38,450 bases of DNA from Clostridia bacterium (GTDB lineage Bacteria; Bacillota; Sulfobacillia; SLMV01): assembly GCA_003566675.1 (NCBI GenBank), contig PXCI01000214.1:1-38450 (forward strand). Direction: 5' to 3'. The position numbers and the translations under genes were made by a program. Every line of letters begins with the position of its first letter. Position 1 is the first letter of the stretch. Positions 1-9,447 of the stretch are shown here, in pieces. The notes under the pieces are model-generated. The model was given only the letters and a program-made list of their open reading frames with translations, had not been told where the DNA came from and ran no database searches.

Positions 1-111
1 ACCCTGACCAACAGCCTCGAGGCAGGGGACCCTCAACAGATGGAGCACACCTTCAAGACGGAACTCGATGGAGCTGAAGTAGAAATCGGCTTGAGTGCCG
101 TCGAACACTGA
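1..111 (+). CDS. C-terminal end of an unidentified protein (truncated by window start)
   Basis: Frame 1 is open from base 1 to TGA at 109-111 (TLTNSLEAGDPQQMEHTFKTELDGAEVEIGLSAVEH*), followed directly by a strong hairpin. Confidence 0.5.
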   Translation, partial: TLTNSLEAGDPQQMEHTFKTELDGAEVEIGLSAVEH

Positions 112-123
112 GACTAGGCATAA

Positions 124-162
124 CCTCGGCATCGGGCAGCTAACGGCTGCCCGATGCCGAGG
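124..162 (+). terminator. Terminator-like hairpin, 17 bp perfect stem
   Basis: CCTCGGCATCGGGCAGC-TAACG-GCTGCCCGATGCCGAGG just after the stop at 111; no obvious U-tract. Confidence 0.6.
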
Positions 163-429
163 AACACATCGAAAGGGAATTACTTATGGGTCGAGGCAGA
201 CATTTCAGACCCTAACCCCAGGACTCCCTTAAGCAACATCATCAACCGAAAGATACGTCTCTGATGAGGGTGTAGTCAAACCTTCGATCGGGGAACATAC
301 CATACACACCCATGATTCACGCAGTTAGGTTGCGAGGAGACTCGAGGTACGAAGTAGCGAAGGGCGCACTTCATCTCCCTGGATGGGAAGACGTTGCGCT
401 CCGTTGTTTGAGAAGGGAGACGACATCCA

Positions 430-1062
430 ATGCTGTCCACATGCAGACTGCTTCGTCGCTGTGTTTTGATTGCGGCCCTGGTGCTTCTCGTCATCCTCTC
501 CGGATGCCAGGTGGCAGGCGAGGCTGACAACGGTGAGTCCGAGGCGCTACGCAATGAGATCGAAGAGCTCCAATCTCGAGAGGCCAGCCTTCAAGCCCGA
601 CTGGAACGTCTCGAATCATCATCCCTGGCAGATGGGGCGGGAGACATCAAGGTCGTGGTCTACATGGGTCTCACCACGGCCACCGAAGTGTTCACCGTAC
701 CTGTGATCCGCACACCTGAGGGGTCCGACGATCTCAAGGAAGCTGCGCTGGCCGAGCTGATCCGGGGGCCCGATCCGGGGGGACCCCTATCACCCATCCT
801 TCCGCAGGAGACAGAGGTTCTGTCTCTGCAAGTCGACGATGAGGGCCTGGCCACCGTAGATTTCAGCGATCACATTCGCGAATACGCATCGGGCTCAACC
901 GGTGAGACCCTGGTCATCGCGGGCATCGTCCATACACTCACCGAGTTCCCCGATGTGAATCGGGTCCAGATCCTGGTGGAAGGCGTAGTTGGGGTCAGCC
1001 TTGGGGGACATTTCACACTGGAAGAGCCTATTGAGCGGATGCCAGACTTGATCCCCAACTAG
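430..1062 (+). CDS. GerMN-domain lipoprotein
   Basis: Signal peptide with lipobox (VILSGC), short coiled coil, then a GerMN-type domain (VVYMGL...LIRGP...LPQETEVLSLQVDDEGLATVDFS...LTEFPDVNRVQILVEG). Confidence 0.8.
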   Translation: MLSTCRLLRRCVLIAALVLLVILSGCQVAGEADNGESEALRNEIEELQSREASLQARLERLESSSLADGAGDIKVVVYMGLTTATEVFTVPVIRTPEGSDDLKEAALAELIRGPDPGGPLSPILPQETEVLSLQVDDEGLATVDFSDHIREYASGSTGETLVIAGIVHTLTEFPDVNRVQILVEGVVGVSLGGHFTLEEPIERMPDLIPN

Positions 1063-1075
1063 CAGGGTCGATTTA

Positions 1076-1097
1076 TTTATCTCCGTGGGGAGATAAA
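1076..1097. terminator. Bidirectional terminator-like hairpin between convergent genes
   Basis: TTTATCTCC-GTGG-GGAGATAAA, 9 bp stem with A/T-rich flanks between the GerMN gene (+) and rnfB (-). Confidence 0.6.
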
Positions 1098-1269
1098 ATC
1101 GGCTTCTCTGTCAACCCTCAATCCTGACTGTGAAGTCCGATCTCGCGTTACCGACTCGAAAAGAAACGTGGTCACCTGCCACGGGGCCGGCGCCAGGCAC
1201 AAAAAAGGTGAGGCCAAGATGTCGGCCCCACCGAATTGTCAGTAAAGCATTCAAACCGGATGGCCCCAA

Positions 1270-2094
1270 TCAATCGGCCTTATCTTCCGGACAGGATGGC
1301 CCCAGCAGGCAGTCTACTGGGCAAGCCTGCACACATATGCCGCAGGCATCGCACTTATCAAAGTCAACCACCGGAAGGTAGTTCTCCATCACAATGGCAT
1401 CCTGGGGACAACGTCTCGCACAAAGCCCGCATCCCAGGCACGCATGGGTACAGATCCCCCTGGCATCCCTTGGACCAAGCTTCGCCTGGCATAGAAGGAG
1501 TACAGGACAACCCTCGGGTACCATATCGATGAGGCCCCTGGGGCAGGCCGCAACACACTTGCCGCATGCCGTGCATCGACTGGCATCCACGACGGGAATG
1601 CCATCGTCCCCCATGTGGATGGCATCAAAGGGACAGGCATCCACACAGCTGCCACCCCCCAGGCAGCCAAATTCACACTCCTTGTGCCCTCCTCCTATGG
1701 CGCCTATCGCGGCGCAGTCCTTCACACCAGCATAGTTGAACCGCATCTTGGCTGCGTCTACGGTCCCACGGCATCGCACCGTAGCTACCTTTCTCGCCGC
1801 CGACCTGTCATTCCCCTCACCGTCACCGACCATCTCTGCCACCTTGGCCAATACCTCACTATTAGCCACAATGCACCCCGTGGTGGGTGCCTCGCCACCA
1901 ACCACGGCTTCACTGAAAGAACCACAACTAGCAAATCCACAGGCACCGCAGTTGGCCCCGGGAAGCATCGCCTCAATGGCCTCGATCCGTTCATCCCGTT
2001 TCACCGAAAGCACGCGAGAAGCAAAAGCAAGGCCGGCCCCAAACAGAAGGCCCAGTACCATCAAAGTTAGAACGGGTGCTAGCACCATCATCAC
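1270..2094 (-). CDS. rnfB: Rnf electron transport complex subunit B (Fe-S ferredoxin)
   Basis: N-terminal TM, CGACGFASC...GC cluster motif, and several CxxCxxCxxxCP ferredoxin motifs; last gene of the rnf operon. Confidence 0.95.
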   Translation of the reverse strand: MMMVLAPVLTLMVLGLLFGAGLAFASRVLSVKRDERIEAIEAMLPGANCGACGFASCGSFSEAVVGGEAPTTGCIVANSEVLAKVAEMVGDGEGNDRSAARKVATVRCRGTVDAAKMRFNYAGVKDCAAIGAIGGGHKECEFGCLGGGSCVDACPFDAIHMGDDGIPVVDASRCTACGKCVAACPRGLIDMVPEGCPVLLLCQAKLGPRDARGICTHACLGCGLCARRCPQDAIVMENYLPVVDFDKCDACGICVQACPVDCLLGPSCPEDKAD

Positions 2095-2130
2095 CTCACA
2101 TTCGAATCTGAGAACACGACTTCCCCAGAA

Positions 2131-2727
2131 TCAGAAACCAAATAAGCCCGAAATGTTGAAGCCACTGAAGCCCATAAACGCCATGGACAACAGGGCTGCA
2201 ACGACCAGGGCAATGGGTGTGCCCTGAAAGGCATCGGGAACATCAGCACGGTCCAACCTCTCTCGTATGCCGGCGAAAAGCACAATGGCGATTACAAATC
2301 CTGTGCCCGCTCCGATTGCATGAAATATCGTCTGCACAAAACCATATCCACCCGTGATATTCAGCAGGGCGATACCCATGATGGCACAGTTGGTTGTTAT
2401 GAGGGGCAGGTAGACGCCCAGGGCCCGATATAAGGCCGGACTGTACCTGAGCATGACCATTTCGACGAACTGCACCAGCGTCGCAATCACCAGGATGAAG
2501 GCGACGGTCTGCAGGTACTCAATGCCCTGAGGAATCAACACATAGTGCTGCAAAAGCCAGGTGACCACCGATGAAATGGTCATGACGAAGACCACCGCGG
2601 CCCCCATGCCCTTGGCCATCGACAGGGTCTTGGACACCCCCAGGTAGGGGCAAATCCCGAGAAAACGGATCAGGACCACGTTATTGATCAGCGCGGCACT
2701 AATGAATATGATGATGAGTTCCGCCAT
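2131..2727 (-). CDS. rnfA: Rnf complex subunit A (membrane)
   Basis: MAELIIIFISAALINNVVLIRFLGICPYLGVSK is a characteristic RnfA N-terminus; polytopic protein. Confidence 0.95.
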   Translation of the reverse strand: MAELIIIFISAALINNVVLIRFLGICPYLGVSKTLSMAKGMGAAVVFVMTISSVVTWLLQHYVLIPQGIEYLQTVAFILVIATLVQFVEMVMLRYSPALYRALGVYLPLITTNCAIMGIALLNITGGYGFVQTIFHAIGAGTGFVIAIVLFAGIRERLDRADVPDAFQGTPIALVVAALLSMAFMGFSGFNISGLFGF

Positions 2728-3367
2728 CGGTCGCCACCCCGTTCCGCGCCACGCCTGTGATCTTCTGCTGCCTCGCGTCCCACCAATTCATAAATCCAAT
2801 CAACAAGCCCATGGTCAGAAAAGCCCCCGGCGGCAGAATCATGATCAGGGCTGGCTGAAAAGTAGACCCCATGACCCCTAAGCCAAACAGCGTCCCGGCG
2901 CCCAAGATCTCCCGGATCGAGCCCAATAATGTCAGGCCGAGGGTGAAACCGAGTCCCATGCCCAGACCATCCGCCACGGAATTGACAACCGGGTTGCGCG
3001 AAGCAAAGGCCTCGGCGCGCCCAAGTATGAGGCAATTCACGACAATCAGGGGTATAAAGATGCCCAGTGCCCGGTGCAGATCCGGCACATAGGCTTCCAT
3101 GTAAAGATCAACGATGGTGACAAAGCTGGCGATCACCACGATGAAACAGGGGATCCTGATTTTCTGCGGTATCAGGTTTCGCAGCACAGCAATGAAGAAG
3201 TTTGACATGACCAGAACGACGGTACTAGCCAGCCCCATGCCCAACCCGTATACTGCCGCGGTGGTCACCGCTAGTGCGGGACACATGCCCAACACCAGCC
3301 GCAGTATAGCATTTTCTTTGAGTATTCCTCGGGAAAAATCTCGCCACAGTCGGTCCACCGCTCTCAC
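2699..3367 (-). CDS. rnfE: Rnf complex subunit E (membrane)
   Basis: RDFSRGILKENAILRLVLGMCPALAVT is a typical RnfE N-terminus; overlaps rnfA. Confidence 0.95.
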   Translation of the reverse strand: MRAVDRLWRDFSRGILKENAILRLVLGMCPALAVTTAAVYGLGMGLASTVVLVMSNFFIAVLRNLIPQKIRIPCFIVVIASFVTIVDLYMEAYVPDLHRALGIFIPLIVVNCLILGRAEAFASRNPVVNSVADGLGMGLGFTLGLTLLGSIREILGAGTLFGLGVMGSTFQPALIMILPPGAFLTMGLLIGFMNWWDARQQKITGVARNGVATDGGTHHHIH

Positions 3368-3930
3368 CTCTCTCCCCTGATTTCGGCGTGCAGTTTCCTC
3401 GCCTGTTCCACGCCGCCGACCACAGCCCTGGACGATACCGTCGCTCCTGCCACGGCATCAACCTTTCCCCCGTCACGGGTCAGAGCCACAGGCTCGCCAG
3501 TAGGCAGCCTCTCAAACTGATCCAGGAAGCGATGACCGGCAACCAACGCTCCGAGGCCGGGAGTCTCCGTCTGCCGCAAAATCTGTATGCCAAGGATCTG
3601 GTCATCGGAAACGCCCACCAGCATCACAATATCGGCCACATATCCCGTCGGAGAGACCGAGAACACGTGACCAACGGGACCTGCAGCGCCAGCCTGCCCA
3701 ATACTGACCTCATTCACATCGGGATATCTGGCCAAAAGACCCTCAAACTCGCCCGTGACCTCCTCAAAGGTACTGGCTCCAGGCAAGACCTCCGCCATCG
3801 CTGCAGCACGGGTGGCAGCCCTGTAATCCTCAATCAGGGGATGGGTCACCCTGTTGGTAGCCGCCAGGGCACCGGCACTAACGGAGCATATAAGCATCAG
3901 AACTACTCCGAGGTAAACCACATTGCGCAC
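3364..3930 (-). CDS. rnfG: Rnf complex subunit G (FMN-binding)
   Basis: N-terminal TM; FMN-binding domain with DAVAGATVSSRAV (covalent flavin motif). Confidence 0.93.
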   Translation of the reverse strand: MRNVVYLGVVLMLICSVSAGALAATNRVTHPLIEDYRAATRAAAMAEVLPGASTFEEVTGEFEGLLARYPDVNEVSIGQAGAAGPVGHVFSVSPTGYVADIVMLVGVSDDQILGIQILRQTETPGLGALVAGHRFLDQFERLPTGEPVALTRDGGKVDAVAGATVSSRAVVGGVEQARKLHAEIRGER

Positions 3931-3934
3931 GGGG

Positions 3935-4915
3935 TCACACCTCCATTTTCTTCAATCCGAAGATTCTCGGAAAGGTGTATCGCTCAATCAACGGCACCGT
4001 CGCGTTCATCAGCAAGATCGCGTAGGTCACGCCCTCCGGAAAGCCCCCGTATCCCCGAATCAACATGGTCATGACACCGCACCCCGCCCCGAAGACCAGT
4101 TTGCCCTTGGGCGTGATGGGACCAGAAACATAATCCGTTGCCATGTAGAAAGCACCCAGGATCAGGCCTCCAGCAAACAGATGGAAAGTCGGGTCAAAAC
4201 CCATGATGCCGGCGAGACTCATGACTGTAGCTATGTATGAAATGGGAATTCGCCAGTCAATCACTCCCCTGGCCAGAAGATAGGCGGCACCGACCAATAG
4301 GGCGAGAACAGACGTCTCTCCCACGCAACCGGCAACCCGTCCGACAAATAGATCTCCCAGGGGAGTGGCCACTCCCTGTAGGCGCATCAGATCAAGGGGT
4401 GTGGCGGTAGACAGAGCATCGAAGCCACTGGTCATCCATTCTCCGGAGGCAACAGGCCAGCGCCATGACGTCATGGAAACAGGAAATGAAGCCACAAGAA
4501 AAACGCGGCCTACGAGAGCAGGATTGAAAACGTTCAAACCCAATCCCCCGAAGAGGGATTTTCCGACGATGATGCCGAAGGCACCTCCGGTGAGAGGCAT
4601 CCACAGCGGAACCCCCGGGGGAAGGGTGAGGGCCAGTAAAAGGCCAGTGACCAGGGCGCTTCCATCATACAGTGGAATCGCCCTGCCCCGGATCCTGGCA
4701 ACAAGGGCCTCAGCGCCTGTGGCACCGAGCACGGCGCTGGCGATGACAAACACTGCATCAAGTCCGAAAAAATACACACCGGCCGCAGCGGCCGGGAGTA
4801 GGGCAATGACCACATCGGACATGATCCTTCGCACTGTGACGTCCGTATGTAGGTGAGGTGATGAAGCTAACGTCAATTCCGATGTCTGTAGATCATCCTT
4901 GATGCTCACGGTCAT
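3935..4915 (-). CDS. rnfD: Rnf complex subunit D (membrane, FMN-binding)
   Basis: NQR2/RnfD family polytopic protein (DALSTATPLDLM; FNPALVGRVFL). Start placed at MTVSIKDDLQ, just after rnfC; the listed ORF start lies inside rnfC. Confidence 0.93.
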   Translation of the reverse strand: MTVSIKDDLQTSELTLASSPHLHTDVTVRRIMSDVVIALLPAAAAGVYFFGLDAVFVIASAVLGATGAEALVARIRGRAIPLYDGSALVTGLLLALTLPPGVPLWMPLTGGAFGIIVGKSLFGGLGLNVFNPALVGRVFLVASFPVSMTSWRWPVASGEWMTSGFDALSTATPLDLMRLQGVATPLGDLFVGRVAGCVGETSVLALLVGAAYLLARGVIDWRIPISYIATVMSLAGIMGFDPTFHLFAGGLILGAFYMATDYVSGPITPKGKLVFGAGCGVMTMLIRGYGGFPEGVTYAILLMNATVPLIERYTFPRIFGLKKMEV

Positions 4916-4934
4916 TCCTCCAATTCCGCCGGGG

Positions 4935-6320
4935 TCACGACTCCCCTCGCTGTCTCGCCGCTGCCTCCGCTTTGGCCAACCGGATCCGCTGTAGCAGGTG
5001 TCTGTTCGCAGGACAGATGTATGAACAGGCACCGCACTCTATACAATCCAGCGGCCGGAACTCCATCGCAGACTCATCCGGATAAGTCGCCAGGTAAAGA
5101 GGCATCAGAAAAGCCGGACATGCCTCCACACAACGACCGCACCTGATGCAGGGCTCCTCGTTGAGGACAGGAGCAATCCCCTCACTGAGAGCAATCACTC
5201 CAGACGTTCCCTTTGTCACTGGCATATCGAGATCATAGATCGCCAGTCCCATCATTGGGCCACCAGATATCAGTCTGGCCGGAGCCTTGGTGAAACCGCC
5301 ACAGGCCTCCAACAACACCTCGATGGAAGTGCCCAGTCTCACCCTCAAGTTCTTGGGCTGGGCAACCACATCTCCGCTGACGGTTACGACTCGCTCAATG
5401 AGGGGGACCCCGGTCTTGAAAGCCCTGGAAATGGCCACAGCTGTTGAAACATTGTTAACGACGACTCCTATGTGCAGGGGTAGACCTCCGGACGGCACTT
5501 CACGATCCGTTATGGCGCTGATCAGCTGCTTCTCTGCCCCTTCAGGGTACTTGGTCTGCAGGCTCACGACCTCGTAGGGTCGATCCCCAATGGCCTGTCG
5601 CAATGCCTCGGCTGCATCGGGTTTGTTGTCCTCCACCCCAATCACACCGCGCTCAGCATCGCAGGCCTTCATGATGACCTCGAGCCCGAAGACAATCTCC
5701 TCCGCCTCCTCGATCATCACCCGGTGATCACAGGTTAGAAAGGGCTCACACTCGCAACCATTCAGGATAATGGTATCTACGTTACCATCGGGAGGTGGTG
5801 AATACTTGACGTGAGCTGGGAATGCTGCCCCACCCATACCCACGATTCCCGCCTTCCGCACTAAATGTCTAATGTCATCCGACGTGAGTTCTGCCAGATC
5901 CCCGGCCGGTGCGATGTCTTCACTCAGACGATCCTCGCCGTCGGACTCAACGATCACGGCCGGAACCTTTCGGCCATCCGCCAGCGTACACTGGCCCACA
6001 GCCTCCACAACACCTGATACACTGGCGTGAATGGGCGCACTGACGAAAGCTTCTGTATCGCCAATCACCTGACCCATGGCAACGGCATCGCCTTTCCTGA
6101 CGGTCGCCTCGCAAGGCGCACCCATATGCTGCACCATAGGTATAACAACTCGCGCCGGAGCGGGCAGTGTTTCCACCGGACGCGAACAGGCGAGATCTTT
6201 GAACTCGGGCGGATGTACTCCGCCTCGAAACGTGTAACGTGGCACTCGTTCTCTCACCTCCACATGATCAGCTCTACAGGACGATAAATCCGCAGAAATC
6301 GAGTCCAATACATTCCCCAA
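4935..6320 (-). CDS. rnfC: Rnf complex subunit C (NADH-binding, Fe-S)
   Basis: RnfC N-terminus (FRGGVHPPEFKDL), IVGMGGAAFPAHVK, and two CxxCxxCxxxCP motifs. TTG start preceded by AGAGGTG. Confidence 0.95.
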   Translation of the reverse strand: MGNVLDSISADLSSCRADHVEVRERVPRYTFRGGVHPPEFKDLACSRPVETLPAPARVVIPMVQHMGAPCEATVRKGDAVAMGQVIGDTEAFVSAPIHASVSGVVEAVGQCTLADGRKVPAVIVESDGEDRLSEDIAPAGDLAELTSDDIRHLVRKAGIVGMGGAAFPAHVKYSPPPDGNVDTIILNGCECEPFLTCDHRVMIEEAEEIVFGLEVIMKACDAERGVIGVEDNKPDAAEALRQAIGDRPYEVVSLQTKYPEGAEKQLISAITDREVPSGGLPLHIGVVVNNVSTAVAISRAFKTGVPLIERVVTVSGDVVAQPKNLRVRLGTSIEVLLEACGGFTKAPARLISGGPMMGLAIYDLDMPVTKGTSGVIALSEGIAPVLNEEPCIRCGRCVEACPAFLMPLYLATYPDESAMEFRPLDCIECGACSYICPANRHLLQRIRLAKAEAAARQRGES

Positions 6321-6334
6321 TTACACCTCTTGAT

Positions 6335-6363
6335 ATGATAACATCAGGGTAAGGCGGTCACAA
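6335..6363 (-). promoter_or_regulatory. Putative sigma-A promoter of rnfCDGEAB
   Basis: Minus strand TTGTGA-N17-TATCAT directly upstream of the rnfC SD/TTG start. Confidence 0.55.
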
Positions 6364-6722
6364 GTGTAATGCCATGACACGATATTCACAAGGGTCGACT
6401 ATGCCGCCGTAGCTAGTGAATATTTCTGCCTCTATGTGCAGTGCCCACCAACCTAAGGGCAGGTAATTCGGTGAATCCAGGCAGGATATAGATCTTTAAG
6501 AGAGGGCTTGGAACTGGAAATCTACCTGCATGGCCCCCTGAAAGTGCCATGGGTTGGCTGCAGATCCTTTCTCATGGAAAATACCTCAAGTTGATGCGGG
6601 ATCGTGAAACGAACCATTACCTGAGCTGCGAGGCCAGTCATGCGCAGCTTGGTCATCGACTCGGTCAAATGGCGCCGACTTGCCGCAACCTACGATAACT
6701 CCAGACAGCAACTGCCGACCCT

Positions 6723-7604
6723 TCACACGGTGAGGTGGATCTCTCCTCGCTTCACCCTCGTATCGGTGAGCAGTGGGACATTGTCCACGGGGGGCAGTTC
6801 CTGCCTACTGGTGACCAATTTCCGCAAATTCACCGGCGACCCTGTCTCCTCTACGGCCTTCTCCGCCCGATGGCGGAGGAGCTTCAGACTCATCTCGCGG
6901 GTACCCTCGGTTGCTACCAGGATGAAGTTGTTGCCGCCACTTCCCAGGAACCTTCCGAGTAACGGCTGCTGAACCTCAAAGAGGTAAACCGAGGGGAAGA
7001 CCGACTGAAGGGTCCTCATGATCACTCTGAGGGTACGACTTCTCTGTCCACGCACCCAACCCACAACATTTATGACAAGGGCTCCAGGATGTACGGTGCC
7101 CCCCTGCAAACTGGCGCGAAGCCGGTCGGCCATGAGTCGAAAGCACTCGCGCGTATACATCCGCGCCGGATAACCATCCTGGTTGTACACATCCAGAATG
7201 ATCTGATCACAGGGTTCCTCGTTCACGGCAAGAAAATGGCGGGCATCGTCCACGACAACGGACAGTCTTTTATCTTCCTCCAAGAAAAAATACTTCCTGG
7301 CCACCTCCACCACGTTGGGATCGATGTCCACGGCCGTGATGTTCATCTCGGGGTAGCTGCTGTGAAAGGACCGGATAGCTGCACCTCCGCCGAGGCCCAG
7401 GAACAACACTTTCTTACTGTCGGGGCGAAAGACCATACCAAGATGCAGGTAAGATATGTACCTGCCTACCAGGCGGTCCGGGTCCTTGAGGTCAATTGTG
7501 GTCTGGGCCATACTCCCCAGGAAAAGGGTTCTCCTGCCAGCGCGATCCACCACCTGCAGCCGACCGGAACTCCCCATCTCATCGTGTTGAATCTGCGACA
7601 ACAT
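6723..7604 (-). CDS. Spermidine synthase-like (aminopropyltransferase/Rossmann methyltransferase fold) protein
   Basis: VLFLGLGGGAAIRSFHSSYPEMNITAVDIDPNVVEVARKYF...LSVVVDDARHFL; spermine/spermidine synthase-like. Confidence 0.75.
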   Translation of the reverse strand: MLSQIQHDEMGSSGRLQVVDRAGRRTLFLGSMAQTTIDLKDPDRLVGRYISYLHLGMVFRPDSKKVLFLGLGGGAAIRSFHSSYPEMNITAVDIDPNVVEVARKYFFLEEDKRLSVVVDDARHFLAVNEEPCDQIILDVYNQDGYPARMYTRECFRLMADRLRASLQGGTVHPGALVINVVGWVRGQRSRTLRVIMRTLQSVFPSVYLFEVQQPLLGRFLGSGGNNFILVATEGTREMSLKLLRHRAEKAVEETGSPVNLRKLVTSRQELPPVDNVPLLTDTRVKRGEIHLTV

Positions 7605-8103
7605 CTACGCCTCCCTTTGCAGACCGTCATCTCATAGGCCACTTGCTCATACCCTGAAGACTCTGCAGCCGTCAGAACGCATCCATCTCCAGCAAATCTG
7701 ACTACTGGGCGATCCAGAAATGAATGACACAGCCTTTCTCGTTCCTCCCCGCAAACACCCGAGCGTTTACGGAACACAATACTAGATAGTATGAAAGGTG
7801 AAACCCTGTTGTTCCCATGGGCTGTACCACACCGGTTCCCTATCTCTGGCTCTTCCGATAAACGCCCGACCGCACCAGGGTAATTCCAGCCGATACAGAC
7901 ACGTGGGGGCCACATCATCCGCACCAGAGGCAGATTCCCAGTCTGCGTCAAGACAGGCCAGGGGGAATAAACGGACACACCCAAAAAGATGTGTTGACGT
8001 ACCCGGCCGCATCAAAATCCCCGGTCAATGGCAGAGCGTATGAGGCAAGATGTGGCCCTGCATACACAAGATTCTCGCCCATCCCACCCCGGCCACCTGT
8101 TGC

Positions 8104-8109
8104 TATAAT
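8104..8109 (+). promoter_or_regulatory. Extended -10 promoter element
   Basis: TGCTATAAT (TGN-TATAAT) in an 890-bp non-coding region; weak -35. Confidence 0.4.
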
Positions 8110-8134
8110 TCCCCACTAACACCCGTTTCCCTCT

Positions 8135-8281
8135 ATGCGCAGGTACAGGTGTCCCAGTGAAGACAGGAACCGGACAAGGCAATAATGAGGAGATCTGCGA
8201 GCGGGGTGAGGCTACTGAGGAAGCACAAGTGGACTCATGGACCGGCTAAGGCCCAGCGACGGCACCTGGTCACCTGTGCAT
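8135..8281 (+). ncRNA. Candidate structured RNA closed by a long-range helix
   Basis: ATGCGCAGGT-A-CAGGTGTC (8135-8153) pairs with GGCACCTG-GTC-ACCTGTGCAT (8261-8281): 10+8 bp (two G-U pairs) with a 1x3 internal loop, about 25 nt downstream of an extended -10; no plausible ORF. Confidence 0.35.
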
Positions 8282-8492
8282 TTAAGCGAAGCGTCTCATC
8301 CCGTTAGGATCCAGCCTTAAAATCCATCACGTAAACTCCCACAAACATCGCGCATCCTGCGGATCGGCAGATCCTGAGTGCTGGCCCACTAAGTCCTCGG
8401 CATTGCCTCCCGTCTTGCCTAACCTGTATCATGACGGTTGTAATGTGGTCACACAACAGCTGCCTCAACAGCTGTCAGCAAGAGGAGAGCCT

Positions 8493-9281
8493 ATGCGTCT
8501 TCAGGGGGAGGTTCTAGCTTTGAGACTCGGCAGACGACTCTTTGACAACCTGCAGCGAACCCTCTTCGGCCCTGAGGGGGTTGACCTGTCAGGACGTGTG
8601 CTGTATTCACAGAACGCCTGGCCCCTCGGTTCCGTGATCCTGGTGTTTCTAGCGGGTGAGCTCCTGCCGTCACTGGTTCTAGCGTGGATTCATACCTCCA
8701 CCCAGGTCGACGTACCCCTTGCAGTATTCATCCTTGCACAGCCGGCCGCAGTGCTGGCTGTTATCTGGCTGGTCAATCCCTTCCGGGGAAGATCCCCCGC
8801 CAGCATCCTCCCGATGAACATCAGCGGAAGAAGGCTGTTAGAATACGCCATTGTCTGGGGCATCTTCCTGCGCATCGTCTCCGTGGCGGTGGTGATGATC
8901 CAGGCGCTCGTGGGCGCATGGACCGAAGTCACGAACAATCCCCTACTGCTAGCCGACAGCCCCCTGTCCCCCATCCAGCAGGCCATCATCGTGCTGTCCG
9001 CCGTGTTCCTTGTGCCCGTCGCCGAAGAACTCTTTTACCGGGGCATCCTTTACCGCGCCCTGGGGCGGCACTTCGGACTAGCGGGAGCAGCGGTGATCAG
9101 CACTGCAGTGTGGACGCTGTTGCACGGTTCAGCCATGCTTTTTCCCGCAATCTTCGCCCTGGGCATATTGCTTGTGCTGCTGTATGAGGCCACCGAGAGC
9201 ATCTGGCCCCCGATTGCCGCCCATGTGGGATTCAACCTGACGTCCTTTCTGCTGATCTGGCTGCTTCCCGGCCTGGCGTAG
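8493..9281 (+). CDS. CPBP family intramembrane metalloprotease
   Basis: EELFYRGILYRAL and downstream H/FN motifs of the CPBP/Rce1 family; ATG after AAGAGGAGA. The upstream ATG at 8403 lacks an SD. Confidence 0.85.
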   Translation: MRLQGEVLALRLGRRLFDNLQRTLFGPEGVDLSGRVLYSQNAWPLGSVILVFLAGELLPSLVLAWIHTSTQVDVPLAVFILAQPAAVLAVIWLVNPFRGRSPASILPMNISGRRLLEYAIVWGIFLRIVSVAVVMIQALVGAWTEVTNNPLLLADSPLSPIQQAIIVLSAVFLVPVAEELFYRGILYRALGRHFGLAGAAVISTAVWTLLHGSAMLFPAIFALGILLVLLYEATESIWPPIAAHVGFNLTSFLLIWLLPGLA

Positions 9282-9447
9282 GCACAGGCTGGTACGGTTG
9301 CCACAGTCAAACCCTTGCCACAGGCCAGGGACCGCCCACACCAGCGCACGACCAGAAACCGCCCTCCCAGCTCTACTTCCGAGAACCCTTGTTCGCACTT
9401 ACGACCGGCTGCCGCGGTGCTGGTCCCATGCTGATCCCGAAATGGAC

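Noticed and set aside
8135-8281. Assigning the structured RNA candidate to tmRNA, SRP RNA or RNase P RNA
   Set aside because: None of the conserved motifs I know for these classes are visible; 6S cannot be confirmed or excluded by eye.
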